Shown here piece after piece: positions 1 to 10,519 of a stretch of DNA of 64,000 nucleotides. A program made the translations under genes and the position numbers. Location of the stretch: assembly GCF_910594005.1 (NCBI RefSeq), contig NC_057835.1, positions 46,958,001 through 47,022,000 of the forward strand, read 5' to 3'. The stretch comes from Cervus elaphus (taxonomy: Eukaryota; Chordata; Mammalia; Artiodactyla; Cervidae). The stretch's first letter is position 1. Each line of letters begins with the position of its first letter. The notes beneath the pieces are model-generated. The model saw only the letters and a program-made list of their open reading frames with translations. It ran no database searches and was not told the DNA's origin.

Positions 1-629
1 TTCAACCCTCCAAAGATGCTGCAGCCATGAGAAAAGCTTATTTTTGTAAACCACCAAATAATGGGTCATCATCACTGTCCCTTTCGGCGTGCTCATTCAT
101 GGGCACAACAAGATGTGCCTGTTATGAAAACCAAGAATTTTGTGCCAAGAAAGTAATTCTTTCATTCTTCCCACTTTCCCAAGTGCCCGTGTCCTGCTGT
201 CAATGAAGGAGAAAAATGAATGAAAAGGGAAAACAAGAAATGACACTTCTATGCTATAAGCAGCTTGAGATCAAGGATTGTGCTTTATTCATGATTTTAT
301 TTATTTCTTTCCTTGACCCCACTCCCTGTCCCTTTTCCACACAGTAGATTCTTAATACTTCTTCACAAGCCTTGAAAGCTATATGAGACATAGTCACTGT
401 CCTGTGTGTGGTTACAAGCGCGTTAACAGTCAGACTGTTCCTCTGCTCTCTGCCTTTGCTTGGTACTTCACTCCTTTTGTCACTTGGCTCCCATTCCATC
501 AAGCACCTCATTCCACTTTGCCTCTGGCTTCTGCCACTTTGTGTCCAAGCACTTGTCGATAACTTCCCTCACTTAATCATACTATTCCCCCATCTCCTTT
601 CCCTCTGCCTACCACCTTGGCCTTCCGGT
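1..629. other. single-copy sequence, no feature recognised
   Basis: I recognise no repeat family, exon or RNA gene here. Short open frames exist on both strands (254-511 minus, 408-647 plus) but overlap each other and resemble no protein I know. Confidence 0.4.
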
Positions 630-1150
630 TCCTTGGAAAAGCTATGACAAACCTAGACAGTGTATTAAAAAGCAGAGACTACTTTGCTGACAAAGGTCCG
701 TCTAGTCAAAGCTATGGTTTTTAAAGTAGTCATGTATGGATGTGAGAGTTGGACCATAAAGACGGCTGAACTTTGAAGAATTGATGCTTTTGAACTGTGG
801 TGTTGGAGAAGACTCTTAAGAGTCCCTTGGACTGCAAGGAGATCAAGTCAGTCAATCCTAAAGGAAATCCATCCTAAATATTCATTGGAAGGACTGATGC
901 TGAAGCTGAAGCTCCAATACTTTGGCCACCTGATGTGAAGAGCTGACTCATTAGAAAAGACCCTGATGCTGGGAAAGACTGAAGGCAGGAGGAGAAGGGA
1001 ACGACGGAGGATGAGATGGTTGGATGGCATCACTGACTCAATGGACGTGAGTTTGAGCAAGCTCCGGGAGATACTGAAGGACAGGGAAGCTTGGCGTGCT
1101 GCAGTCCATGGGGTTGCAAAGAGTCAAATACGACTGAGCAACTGAACAAT
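630..1150 (+). mobile_element. BovB LINE, 3' end fragment
   Basis: The sequence follows the C-terminal part of the BovB open reading frame and its short 3' end. It begins in the segment just after the reverse transcriptase and ends with the typical ACTGAGCAACTGAAC, followed by an AAC-rich tail. Reading frames are broken by stops and small indels. It is 5'-truncated, as most BovB copies are. Related fragments lie at 36119, 46637 and, inverted, at 12222, 32382, 59173 and 63336. Confidence 0.92.
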
Positions 1151-1399
1151 GACAACAATGCACCTTCTCAGTCAGATTACAACCTCAACAACAACTCCAA
1201 ATACACAGAAGACTTGCAAACCTGTATCTCCAGCTCAGCCTCTGTCTTAAATTCCAGAACCACAAGCCTGTGCAACTGTGAATAGAATCCCAAGCCCTGA
1301 ATGTTGCCCTGGTTCCCTGTATCATTACACAAATCCACACCTGAATGCATTCTCTCTCCCTACAAACAACATCATTCTTTGTATTCACTATCATGACTT

Positions 1400-2155
1400 T
1401 TGTATTCACTATCAAGAACAACTCTGTCCTTTCAGTCATCCAAGCCAGAGCTCTGGGAGTCATCCCTAAAGTCACCATCCCTTCCTGCTTCTCTTCTCCT
1501 TCTCTGTCCCTCCCCCACCTCCCCATCAGTCCAAGTTCAGACCTTAAATCCATACTAGGATTCAACAGCTTTTGCACACAACTGCTCTTTTCCACACAGC
1601 CATCCTCACATCCCATCCATTCTCTACAACACACCAGACTGATCCCTGTAAAAGAACGGCCTGAAATGCTCAAATTCATCTGGACCCAATACGCCCTACA
1701 AGACCCTTTCCAAAGTGGCTCCAGCCTCCACTCTCCATTTCCAGCCCCACCTACTGCCCCTCACGTGCACCTGCCGCAGGGAAAAACCAGCTGTCTCACA
1801 GACACACCACACTCTTCCATGCCTTCACTGCACCCTTCTCCCTGGTCTCTCTCCTCAGAAAGATTTTTGCCATCCCACTCCTATCCTCAGCTGCCCGGTC
1901 CCTTCCAACTCACTCTTTCAGACTCAGACCCTGCCCTATTCCCTAGGGGTAAGTCACCTCTTTGGAGTCAGGTACCCCTAACAGAGCCCAGCATCTTTTA
2001 TGCACTGGTTAAAACTGGAGTTAAGCATCATTTCCCCTCCCAAGACGGAGAGTTTTGAGAGATGTGAAAGGAATCCTCTTACGTCTGAGGTTTCATTATC
2101 TAACACTATGCCTTGTATATCAATATTTATCTGGTGAATGCATAAATGAGTAAAA
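1400..2155 (+). mobile_element. probable L2 LINE relic (plus strand)
   Basis: A long pyrimidine-rich stretch resembles the L2 3' region: a GTCATCC segment near 1459 and, at 2090-2155, a tail reading like the L2 end (ACTATGCCTTG ... ATATTTATCTGGTGAATG). A 237-codon open frame (1345-2058) spans it; the frame is open because the strand is C-rich and lacks purine-rich stops, so I do not call it coding. Similarity is heavily decayed and the assignment rests mainly on the tail. Confidence 0.45.
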
Positions 2156-2159
2156 ACCA

Positions 2160-3845
2160 GTCCAATTAAGTTTGACTCAAACACTGCCAAGCTGCTAGCG
2201 GCTGATTATGTGTGAATGAGAGGCTCACAGCTCTTTTTAGAAGGGGTCACGGAAAATACCATAAAGCCACTCTGGCTGCAATTCCCAAGTGTTGAATACA
2301 GAAGTCGTGGTGTTCCCCTGTGTGGCCATGTTACAGATTGGCTCTTTTACAGTTTTTTTTTTTTTAATTGTCTTGTATGGTTTTATTGCCTGTGATCTAT
2401 AACATGCACTGCTTCAACATTAAAGTCTCCCAAAAGCTTCAGCAAGTTCAACCACACAGGGGTGATGGAAAAAATGAGTATGGGTCAGGGTGAAAGGCCA
2501 GAGTGAGTGGAAGCAACATTAACAGCAATGACTGAGTCACAAATACCTCGAGACCTGAACCTTAACAACCCATCTGAATGCCCTTTATTCCTTAGGGAAC
2601 AAATTCACAGGAGAGCTTCCACATGCAACCCTGGAGCTCCCTTAAGACCGAAATGACAGATGTAGCAGTGTTGACTAGTCACAGCTTTTGGTCCTTTTAG
2701 AAAATCAACTGAAGTTGATCACTTACAAATGAACACTAGAACACATGATACAGGGACTGGGTCCCATGAAATTAAAACAAAGCACAAAGCTACTGTTGGT
2801 CAAATAAAACACTTAAAAAAAAAAACTTGCCTACTCCATGAGGTTCATAGGGTTTCAAGTGCTCTGTAGTTTAGCACGCATGCACCCGAAACAGGCCAAG
2901 TTTCCCTGTTCTCTACCATAAAACCCACACTGAGAAAATTGAACTTTTCTTAAATTTTTAATCACTCACAGACTTGGAAATTATACAGTCCTATAAAACC
3001 AAGAAGGGGGAGTAGGTTAGACATTAACATACCAAATATTATAACAATGACAACAACAAATATAATAACTCAAAACCCAAGGGATATGAAGAACTTTTTA
3101 AGGGATTTTTAATTTTTTAATTGATTTTTAAAATTGTTTTATTTGGGGAATAAAGTGCTCCTTACAAAAGGGTCACTGAAAATTACAGACACTCTGCAAC
3201 AAATATTGGCTCCAGTGTGAAATCGTGAGAAAATAGAGGAGGTGCCACTCACAGTAAAGGGTTTTGAAAATATTAGACATTGGTTTTAAATTCAGCCCTT
3301 TCCCTCTGTACTTCGAGTGCAGTTAGAGAGACTAGGATGCAGACACAGAAGATGTGACACAATGTTCATTTTCTGAGACAACATGTTTGTACCTTGTGAG
3401 ACATACATGTTCATTTACTTAAAAACCATAGTCTCACTGTGATACATGACATCACTACAGTAATGTTCACTGCTGATTAAATCAATTTTGATTCACTTTT
3501 TTAGAAATCACCTGAGAAAATCTCAGATTGTTCTTTTTTGAATGAGAATGACGCAACTCCGTGACATCAAACACAGATAAAGTTTGCAAGCTTCTTCACT
3601 GCATCCCGTTATCAGTGGATGGCTATATGCTTCCTATTTCACAATGCTAACATATGGGTCTCTTTTCTGAGATCATTGAGTGAACTAAGCTTTAAACTCC
3701 TCCTCCACAAAGATCTAGAAGATTGTGGGCACAGACCTTCAACCATCCCTTCAGTTCTATCCCAGGGTCACTATGGGGATGGAGTGAGACTGAATAGGAT
3801 TATTTCGAGAAGCACAACACAAGACATCTATGCAACAAAGCTGGA
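2160..3845. other. AT-rich single-copy sequence
   Basis: No recognised repeat, exon or RNA. Contains short A and T runs (2350-2365, 2815-2826) only. Confidence 0.4.
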
Positions 3846-3849
3846 TGAT

Positions 3850-4090
3850 AATGAAGGCTCCCAAATTACACAGTAGAACACTAGGCCTCATAGACTCCTG
3901 GACTCCACTCCTGGGCCAGAAACTCACTAATGTGCTCTTAGACAAGTGCTCTGATCTTTCTGCTTGTGCAAAAAAAACGATAACAAAGTAACCACATAAG
4001 GTCACTGTGGGGATTCACGTAAATCGAGTATGTAGTTCCTAGTAGGGCAGCCAGCACACATGAAGGGTTCTGTGTTAGTTATTTGTTCCA
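3850..4090 (+). mobile_element. MIR SINE relic
   Basis: The 3' half follows the MIR order: a pyrimidine-rich run, an A-rich segment, GTCACTGTGGGGATTCACGT in the place of the usual TTGTGAGGATTAAATG, then a CAGCACA and TGTTAGTTA end. Strongly diverged. Confidence 0.45.
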
Positions 4091-4764
4091 TCCAGTAAGG
4101 ATGTGGCAGACAAATCATGGAGCTGTCTGTCCCCACAATCACCCCCACCCTCAAATTCAGCAGCATCCCAGCCTTGAGGGGCTGTCTCTACCGTGTTGCA
4201 CATGCACTGCTTGTTTGGAGGACTGCTATCACCTTCCACGTGTTTCTCCCAGATGTCTGAGGCAAGAGCTTTAGAAGTACAATCAGCCCCCAACTCCCCA
4301 AGCCTACAGGGAAGATAATTCAAAACAGGAGAGATGACTGGGGAAGAGTAAATGGTCTTCATTCATTTTATTCATACCATAATTAGCCTGCATTTCTGGT
4401 ACTTATATCTTCTGACAGCTGGATGTTGGAAGAAAGTTGTCTGGAAACAGAGATGGTCACAGATAAGCCAACAAACAGTTAACAAGAAATAACACTATGC
4501 AAATTCTAAAGAATTAGTTGAAAGTAACTTCTGGCCCCAAGTTGAGTCACAGAAGTGACTGAGGAAGACTTTTACTATCAAATCACCCAGAGCAGAGGAA
4601 CATTTGAAATGTAAAAGCACTTAAAAGAGTAAAGGGAATATTTGTGCTCTGGCAGGAGGGCTAAAACTGAAGAAAAGAAAGTATTTCAGAGAGATGAAGA
4701 AAGCCTCAGCTGATGGCAAGGACCCTTTCTGACACCCTCCAGGAACCTTGCACCCACGGACTTT

Positions 4765-5005
4765 TAAATTTTTTAATTGAGATATAATTAACATGCAAAA
4801 TCATGTTAATTTCAGGCATACAACATAATGAATCAACATTTGTATATATTGCAAAATGGTCGAGATGAGTCTAGTTAACATCCATCACCACACATAGTTA
4901 AAAATAATCTCATATGAGAACTTTTAAAATATACTCTTAGCAACCTTCAAATAGGCAATACAGTATTATTAACCTTAATCACCATGCTGTACAGAGAATT
5001 TTTTA
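4765..5005 (-). mobile_element. L1M-type LINE 3' end, antisense
   Basis: The sequence runs from TTAATTGAGATATAATTAAC through AGTCTAGTTAACATCCATCA and CAATACAGTATTATTAACC to CATGCTGTACAG. This is the reverse complement of the old mammalian L1 3' untranslated region. Only the last few hundred bases are present. Confidence 0.8.
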
Positions 5006-5300
5006 TTTAAAAAAGCCAAGGCAGAATATCTGTCTTGAAGCACCTTTCAGTGGCAGGATACCAGGTTTAATTAAATATTAAATAAGTCTGTAAACTGCCT
5101 GTGGCCTATGTGCCCTTGATAGCAATTACATTTTAATATCTAGAAAATGAGTTAATATTTACCAAGGGCCAGAAAACTATGTAGATCTGGATGATACTCT
5201 AAGGAAGCCACAGGAAAAAAAGTACCTTTTCAATCATTCTCAACTTCTGGAAGTCAAGTAAGATGCTCAACAGGCTGTGGACCAGAGTTTTAATGAAGTG

Positions 5301-5634
5301 CAGTCCACCAGTCCATGGGCAATTGGTTCTAGAACCCTCGAGGATACCAAAATCAGTGGATGCTCAAGTTCTTTATATAAAATAGCATTATATCTGCATA
5401 TAACCTTAAAGTACATTCTCTCACACACTTCATCTCTAGAGCTCTTATAACACTTAATATAATGTTTAAATGCCATGTTAACATTAAATATGTAAATGCT
5501 ATATAAATAGCTGCTGGAGCAAAGTAAGTTCAAGTTTTGCCTCTTGGAACTTTCTGGAATTTTAAAAATATATTTTCAACACTTGGTCAGTTGAATCTAC
5601 AGATGTGGAACCTATGGATACGGAAGGCTGACTG
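5301..5634. mobile_element. MER2-like (Tigger-type) non-autonomous DNA transposon
   Basis: An approximately 334-base element, close to the length expected for MER2. It starts CAGTCCACCAGTCCATGGGC and ends GGATACGGAAGGCTGACTG, so its ends are roughly inverted. Inside are the diagnostic GATACCAAAATCAGTGGATG, TTATATAAAATAGCATTATA and GTTGAATCTACAGATGTGGA segments. The family name is from recognition of these motifs. Confidence 0.8.
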
Positions 5635-5770
5635 GGCAGCTCACACATGACCCCTGAAACTGCTTCCGACCACACTGTATTAAGGCCCAGAGGAAGCATG
5701 CTTATTTAACATGAAATATAAATTATTGCCATTTCTGAACAAACAGTACAATATGCAGCAAAGTGTACAC

Positions 5771-5785
5771 TCTCTCTCTCTCTCT
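5771..5785 (+). repeat. (TC)n microsatellite
   Basis: A short perfect TC dinucleotide run, about seven units. Confidence 0.9.
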
Positions 5786-6239
5786 GCCCCAGGAGTACTC
5801 TCCAGCCAGGACTGAACTCATGCTCACAGATGACGCCAATTGCAGATGAATGACCTGCTTGCGGTGGTTCGCTAGGCCGTGCGGATCCCGCAGCTTCATC
5901 TGCTGGCAGCAGACAAACCCAGGAGGGGCGGCCTCCAGCAGGAACCGTCACACACCACTCTCTTTCTCTCAATTCTCTGAATATATGAGCAGGAAAGGAA
6001 AAAGCAATGGAATCCACTTCAAACCAAAGCATAAAACCCATTTCACCTGCTGGTGTCTCTATCATGTGCTAAGGTAGACAAGCCTTTTAACAATAATTAT
6101 GAGAATAATAACAGCTCCCAGTCAAGGAGAACTATGTTGTGAGTTAAGCACTCTGCATACTTCACAGCTAAATGTAAATTTCCTCATCTGTAAGTGAAAG
6201 ATAAGAACAGTACCTATTTTATGTTATTATGCAGATTTG

Positions 6240-6480
6240 AGGAGAAGAGAAGAAAAAAGCATTCTGGAAGTTGAGGCAGCAGGGCCAAAAAGGATAGGGT
6301 TTGAAAGAGACAGACATGGGTTAAAAGCCCAAATGCGATTTCTATGGTTTGATCTTGCTGAGTTCCAGTTTCCTCTTCTCCAAAGTGGAGATGAAGCCAC
6401 CACCTTGAAAAGGAATCGAAAGAGACGATAGGTCAAATACCAGCTGGTGTCTACATTACCAGGAGGTGTTCAATAAACGC
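6240..6480 (+). mobile_element. MIR SINE relic (plus strand)
   Basis: Shows the MIR core order: a tRNA-like head (GACATGGGTTAAAAGCC), then AGTTCCAGTTTCCTCTTCTC, a purine-rich stretch, and the end GTTCAATAAACG. Another MIR-like fragment may lie just upstream (6090-6235). Confidence 0.6.
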
Positions 6481-6639
6481 TTATACCCTGTATCCTGTGA
6501 TACATGCGAACAGCTTCTGTTAACCTCTGTCGGCAGTCGTTCAATCACTCAATGTCAAGAGTACCCACAGAAGCACTTCCTTTAGTAACAATCATACTTT
6601 TACCCAGTTTAATAAGTCGGACACTGTTTTAACAGCTTT

Positions 6640-6800
6640 ACATCTATGAACTCATTTAATCATCATTACAATCCAGGGAGGCGGGTACTGTAATCCCCAT
6701 CTTACAGACAAATACACTGAGGCGCAGAGTTCAGGTAACACGCCCAGGCTCAGACAGACGGTACCTGAGTCAGCAGCACGTCGCCATAGTCTGTCCTCCC
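6640..6800 (-). mobile_element. MIR SINE relic (antisense)
   Basis: Reads CTCATTTAATCATCATTACA, then CCCCATCTTACAGACAAATA, CACTGAGGCGCAGAG and a degenerate tail. This is the reverse complement of the MIR core. Confidence 0.75.
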
Positions 6801-6859
6801 AACCTTGATGTGACAGCCTATACGGAGGTCAATCTGTTCCAGCTTCTATACTTGGATGT

Positions 6860-8180
6860 ATATCTTGAGATAAGCAATGGATGTTCTCACCAACTACAAT
6901 GTGTTGAATAACTTATCAACTTCTGAAATAACATTTTGTGTATTTTCTTAGAATTCCTTAAAATACTATGATTTTAAATGAGATGCCTTTTAAATGAGAT
7001 GCCTACAACTAGTTCATCTTGTTCCATGTGCCAGAATACTATAAATAAATGTGCTTCTTTTTCTAAGGAGCACCTAAAGAAATCTCACATTAAACCACAA
7101 TCCTGAGTTTTGTCCAAATCAAAAGAAGATAAATTGGGGCAGTCTGAATGTTATTTGTTTTACTAAACTAATGACTTCCATACCAAAAAAATCTGAATAT
7201 TCTCCTTATCTCTAATATTCATGTCTTCACAGTCATTGCAGTACTGTATGGTATTTCAAACTATCCTTTTACAAATTTAATCAACTCAAATATTAAACAT
7301 CAATGATGATAATCTATTTCTCTGCTTAAGAGGAATCTCTGGGGGAACAGATGAGAGAGAAAGGTTAAAGAATTCTGGAATTCTATCCATCAAAGTAGGA
7401 CAGGGCAGCTACCTATAAATCATGCTCTTTGTTTATTAAGATAATTAAGCCTAACAGTACACTTAACTTTCAGACTCAACAATTGTCTGGCATGAACAAT
7501 TTCCACTTTTCTAAAACAAAGGGGTTGTATTCAAAGGTGTCCTCTGCAAGCTCCCTGCACAATGCATGCTATTTTAAAACATGATTTATGTGTCTAATTC
7601 CTGGAGCTGCCTTGAAAAATATACTGGGTTTTTCCTCTCATGCACCCTATTAGGAGAAGACACTCATCTGAAGAGTGCACTCTGTTTCAGACTGCAGGGC
7701 GCTATATCATGTCAGCATTTTCATTAAATACGTTCAAGCTGGACCTTAAACAAATGGAATGGAGAACCACAGCTGCAGCCACTGCAGACAGACTTATCCG
7801 GCAGGGAGGCTTACATAAGAGGTGCAGGACAGTCAGGGTGAAACCCAAGTGTCATCATCTGAACACGACTGCTTTGAGATTTGCTCACATTCTTTACATA
7901 AATGGAATCACACAACACTGAGCGGATTTCTCATTTTATTTGCCCTATAGCACAAAACTGTAGGTTGACATATTAAGTTGTTTTCCCCTAAAGGATTGGG
8001 CTCTAATTAGGGAAACGTTGGGAACTTCTGCCTAGAGGGAAAGTGGGATGCGCGGGAAGCCTGGAGGCCAGAGAAAGAATGATATAGCCTCCATCCCTGA
8101 AGACCTAGCGCATCCAGGAATATTACTGGAGTCACTTCCCTGAGGACCTGGGACGGAGGTGACAAGACCCCCCTACCTCC
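6860..8180. other. single-copy DNA flanking the CpG island
   Basis: No repeat family recognised, apart from a short L1-like patch near 7895-7915. A 93-codon open frame (7640-7921) has no recognisable family. Base composition changes from AT-rich to GC-rich near 8.1-8.3 kb. Confidence 0.4.
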
Positions 8181-8208
8181 TGTGCGCGCGCGCGCACACA
8201 CACACACA
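8181..8208. repeat. (TG)(CG)n(CA)n alternating purine-pyrimidine tract
   Basis: Twenty-eight bases alternate strictly pyrimidine-purine: TGTG, then six CG steps, then CA steps. Alternating CG/CA tracts are the class of sequence that can adopt left-handed Z-DNA under supercoiling. It sits about 100 bases left of the CpG island. Confidence 0.9.
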
Positions 8209-8289
8209 ACACATATACAGTCAAGGAGCTCGGAATGAGCAATCAGCAGCAGGCGAAATGCCCTCGGAGCACCTGTCCTCTCACAGCAC

Positions 8290-9360
8290 ATTTCCAACTG
8301 GCACGTTCAGCAGAGACTGGAGCCAGCCCGCCCGGGACTGCCTCTCCCGGCGTGCCCTGTCCGCGGCTTCGCTTTCTCAACTCCCCAAGCTGGAGCCCCG
8401 CTAACAAAAGGTGCTTCCCACGACGTGAAGATAATAAAAACGAACCTCTCCTTCCCGCGGCGCCACCCTCCAACTTTATAAACTACAGTCAACTTACTGG
8501 AATGCAGGCGACAGGGAGCCTTCAAGGGGGACAGCTCTCCGGCTGCGCAGAGCCCCGCTGGCCCCGCACTGACCCGGCTGCGGCGGCGGCGGGTGCGGGG
8601 CGAGGCGCTGCCGTTCTGCACCAGCCGCCTGGCTCCGCGGTGCCCGGAGCCCGGCAATCGCCGGGGCGCACCTCCTGGCGGCTGCGGCGACGACGAAAGC
8701 TACACGGGTCCGCGTGGTCCCGAGCGCTGCAGCAGCCGCCCGCCCCGGAGTGCGGCGCTCCGAGCCCCTGGTGCGTGTCTCCGGCTCCGAGGGAATTGCG
8801 GCTCTACAAGAAAGGCAGCCGGGGAAAAGCCGAGGCGCTGCTGCCAGGAGCGCCGCCAGCCCGCTCCCAAGCAGTCGGTCACATCGGGGGCGCGCCGGGA
8901 AGCGAGCAGGCGAGCAGGCACCGCAGCTTGCACTCGCAGCCGCGCCGCGGAGAATGACAAGCTCCGAGGCGGTGCAGCCGTGCGGGGCGCGAGGTGCCAC
9001 TGCGCATGAGCCCGGCTGGCTGCGGCACGTCACGGGGGGGCGGGACGAGGAGTGGGGGGGGGGCGGGACGAGGACGGGGGGGGCGGGACGAGGACGGGGG
9101 GGGGCGGGACGAGGACGGGGGGGGAACGGGACGAGGAGTGGGGGGGGCGGGACGAGGAGGGGGGGGGCGGGACGAGGACGGGGCGGGGGGAACGGGACGA
9201 AGAGTGGGGGGGGGGCGGGACGAGGAGGGGGGGGCGGGACGAGGAGTGGGGGGGGGGGGCGGGACGAGGAGTGGAGGGAGGGGGCGGGACGAGGAGGGGC
9301 GGGGAGGGGGTGAGCCGGGCGGGGCCGGGTGGGAGCGAGACGCCCAGCTACCCCGCGGGA
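8290..9360. promoter_or_regulatory. CpG island, candidate promoter / first exon
   Basis: The only long GC-rich, CpG-dense stretch in the window, in otherwise AT-rich, CpG-poor DNA. It carries an NRF1-like TGCGCATG (9001-9008), an ATF/CREB-like ACGTCAC (9027-9033), tandem GC boxes (9041-9310) and an ETS-like CAGGAAGT (9366-9373). A TATA-like TATAAA lies at 8477-8482. On the minus strand CATTCCA/GTAAGT (GT at 8497-8496) is a fair splice donor, which would fit a minus-strand first exon. Long open frames on both strands (8235-8957 plus, 8494-9033 minus) are expected in GC-rich DNA and resemble no known protein. Direction and gene identity are not decided by the sequence. Confidence 0.85.
9041..9310 (+). 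repeat. 12-copy G-rich minisatellite of GC boxes
   Basis: Units start at CGGGACGAGG (one CGGGACGAAG), at 9041, 9064, 9084, 9105, 9127, 9148, 9168, 9193, 9216, 9235, 9260 and 9285. Spacing is 19-25 bases. Units differ in the spacer (GAGTGG, GACGGG or GAGGGG) and in the length of the following G run (about 4-12). Most units contain GGGGCGGGAC, a consensus Sp1/KLF GC box, and all have G runs of three or more, so G-quadruplexes are possible on the plus strand. Gly/Arg-rich frames across it are by-products of the repeat. Confidence 0.93.
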
Positions 9361-9552
9361 AGGTACAGGAAGTCAGCCGCCTGGGGTTTTGTGAACCTAA
9401 AGCTGTTGTGGTTGAACTTGTTTGTCTCCAGAGTCCATTGTCCCTTAAAAACTACTGTTTACCCTAAGTGATCCTTTAAGGCTCTGGGCAAACCTGCAAA
9501 AGTCAGTTTAACTCATGTTATGGTTTAACCTTAAAGAGCTGGGATTTAGGGG

Positions 9553-9716
9553 ACAATGTACCTTGGCTGTACATTAAAATAACTTACTGAGCTAATAGGA
9601 GCCCTTTTGCCCCGGCCACACCCCAGTATCCAGAATAGAACGTACATGAGAATCTCTGGATGGGGCCCAGCTATTATTAGGCTGTAAAGCTTCCCAGTTG
9701 AGATCGAGGTACAGTA
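9553..9716. mobile_element. MER5B-like hAT-Charlie element
   Basis: Starts ACCTTGGCTGTACATTAAAA and ends CCCAGTTGAGATCGAGGTAC; the middle has GCCCCGGCCACACCCCAG and GAGAATCTCTGGATGGGGCC. These are the ordered motifs of MER5B, with near-inverted ends. Confidence 0.75.
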
Positions 9717-9868
9717 GAGCTTCTTAAACCTTTAATGTGTGATAGAATCTTTTGGAGATTTTCTTAAAGTGCAGGTTCTTATTCAGTGAGTTTGGGCACT
9801 GTGGGAAGGTTCTTCATTTCTAACAAGCACTCTTGATGTCAGTGCTGCAGGTCTGGACCACCCCATCT
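9717..9868. mobile_element. MER5A-like hAT-Charlie element
   Basis: Reads TTCTTAAACCTTTAATGTGT, GATAGAATCTTTTGGAGATT, CAGGTTCTTATTCAGTGAGT, CATTTCTAACAAGC and CTGCAGGTCTGGACCACC. This is the MER5A motif order. It directly abuts the preceding MER5 copy. Confidence 0.75.
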
Positions 9869-9897
9869 TTGCTACTCAAGTGCGGTCTAGAATCTAG

Positions 9898-10075
9898 AGC
9901 AGAGTTTTCCTTCTGCATGAGAATCACTTTTGTAGCTATCTGAAAATATCTCCAGGCCTTATCTTCAGTGGTTATGGCTCAGCCCCGGGCAAAGGTGGGA
10001 CCTTGGAATTTCATTCCTAAGGAGCACTCTGATGAGTCCGATATAGGTGGTGTTTGAACCAAACTTCAGATTATT
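9898..10075. mobile_element. third MER5-type element
   Basis: Reads TTCTGCATGAGAATCACTTT, then CCAGGCCTTATCTTCAGTGG, GGACCTTGGAATTTCATTCC, TAAGGAGCACTCTGATGAGT and GGTGTTTGAACC, a diverged MER5A/B layout. Confidence 0.6.
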
Positions 10076-10326
10076 AGACCAGCAATTAGGAGTTGGGAAT
10101 AGACCTTTGAAGTGGGAAGCACCAAGCCTGGTGTTGAACTCAGGACATCCAAGTCCAAGTCTGAATCCCAAGTCCGAGTTCAGCTCCAAGCCCAACTCCC
10201 ACTGAAGCTTTATCTGATTAGTCCAAATTTTCTGTAATTATTATGCATTACTTTACTTAGGGAAAATATATAAATCACGTTACATACACAACACACATGC
10301 TGTATTCCTTGCACATATCATTTGTG

Positions 10327-10514
10327 TGTGTGTGAGTGTATGTGTGTCCGACTATTTGCAACACCATGGACATAGAATTTTCCAAGCAAGAATACTGGAG
10401 TGGGTTGCCATTTCCTACTCCAGGGGATCTTCCTGACCCAGGGATCGGACCCACATCTCATGTGTCCCCTGCATTGGCAGATGGGATCTTTATCAACTGT
10501 GCCACCTGGGAAGC
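10327..10514 (-). mobile_element. Bov-tA SINE (antisense)
   Basis: Runs from the 3' region (CTATTTGCAACACCATGGAC) to the tRNA-Glu-derived head (GCCACCTGGGAAGC). A (TG)n run of about 20 bases precedes it. CACATAT on both flanks may be a short TSD. Confidence 0.88.
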
Positions 10515-10519
10515 TTACA

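Noticed and set aside
1345..2058. 237-codon open frame, Ser/Pro-rich
   Set aside because: It lies in a pyrimidine-rich, probably L2-derived stretch, where stops are rare on the plus strand; no domain or homolog is recognisable.
8235..8957. 240-codon frame on the plus strand and 179-codon frame (8494-9033) on the minus strand in the CpG island
   Set aside because: GC-rich DNA is poor in stop codons. The frames overlap on opposite strands and encode Arg/Ala/Pro-rich sequence without a known family.
9041..9310. CRISPR-like regular repeats
   Set aside because: Units are contiguous with short G-run spacers, not repeats with unique spacers, and the host is a mammal.
8714..9471. Gly/Arg/Asp-rich repetitive open frames
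   Set aside because: They are translations of the GC-box minisatellite in several frames at once, not an RGG-type protein.
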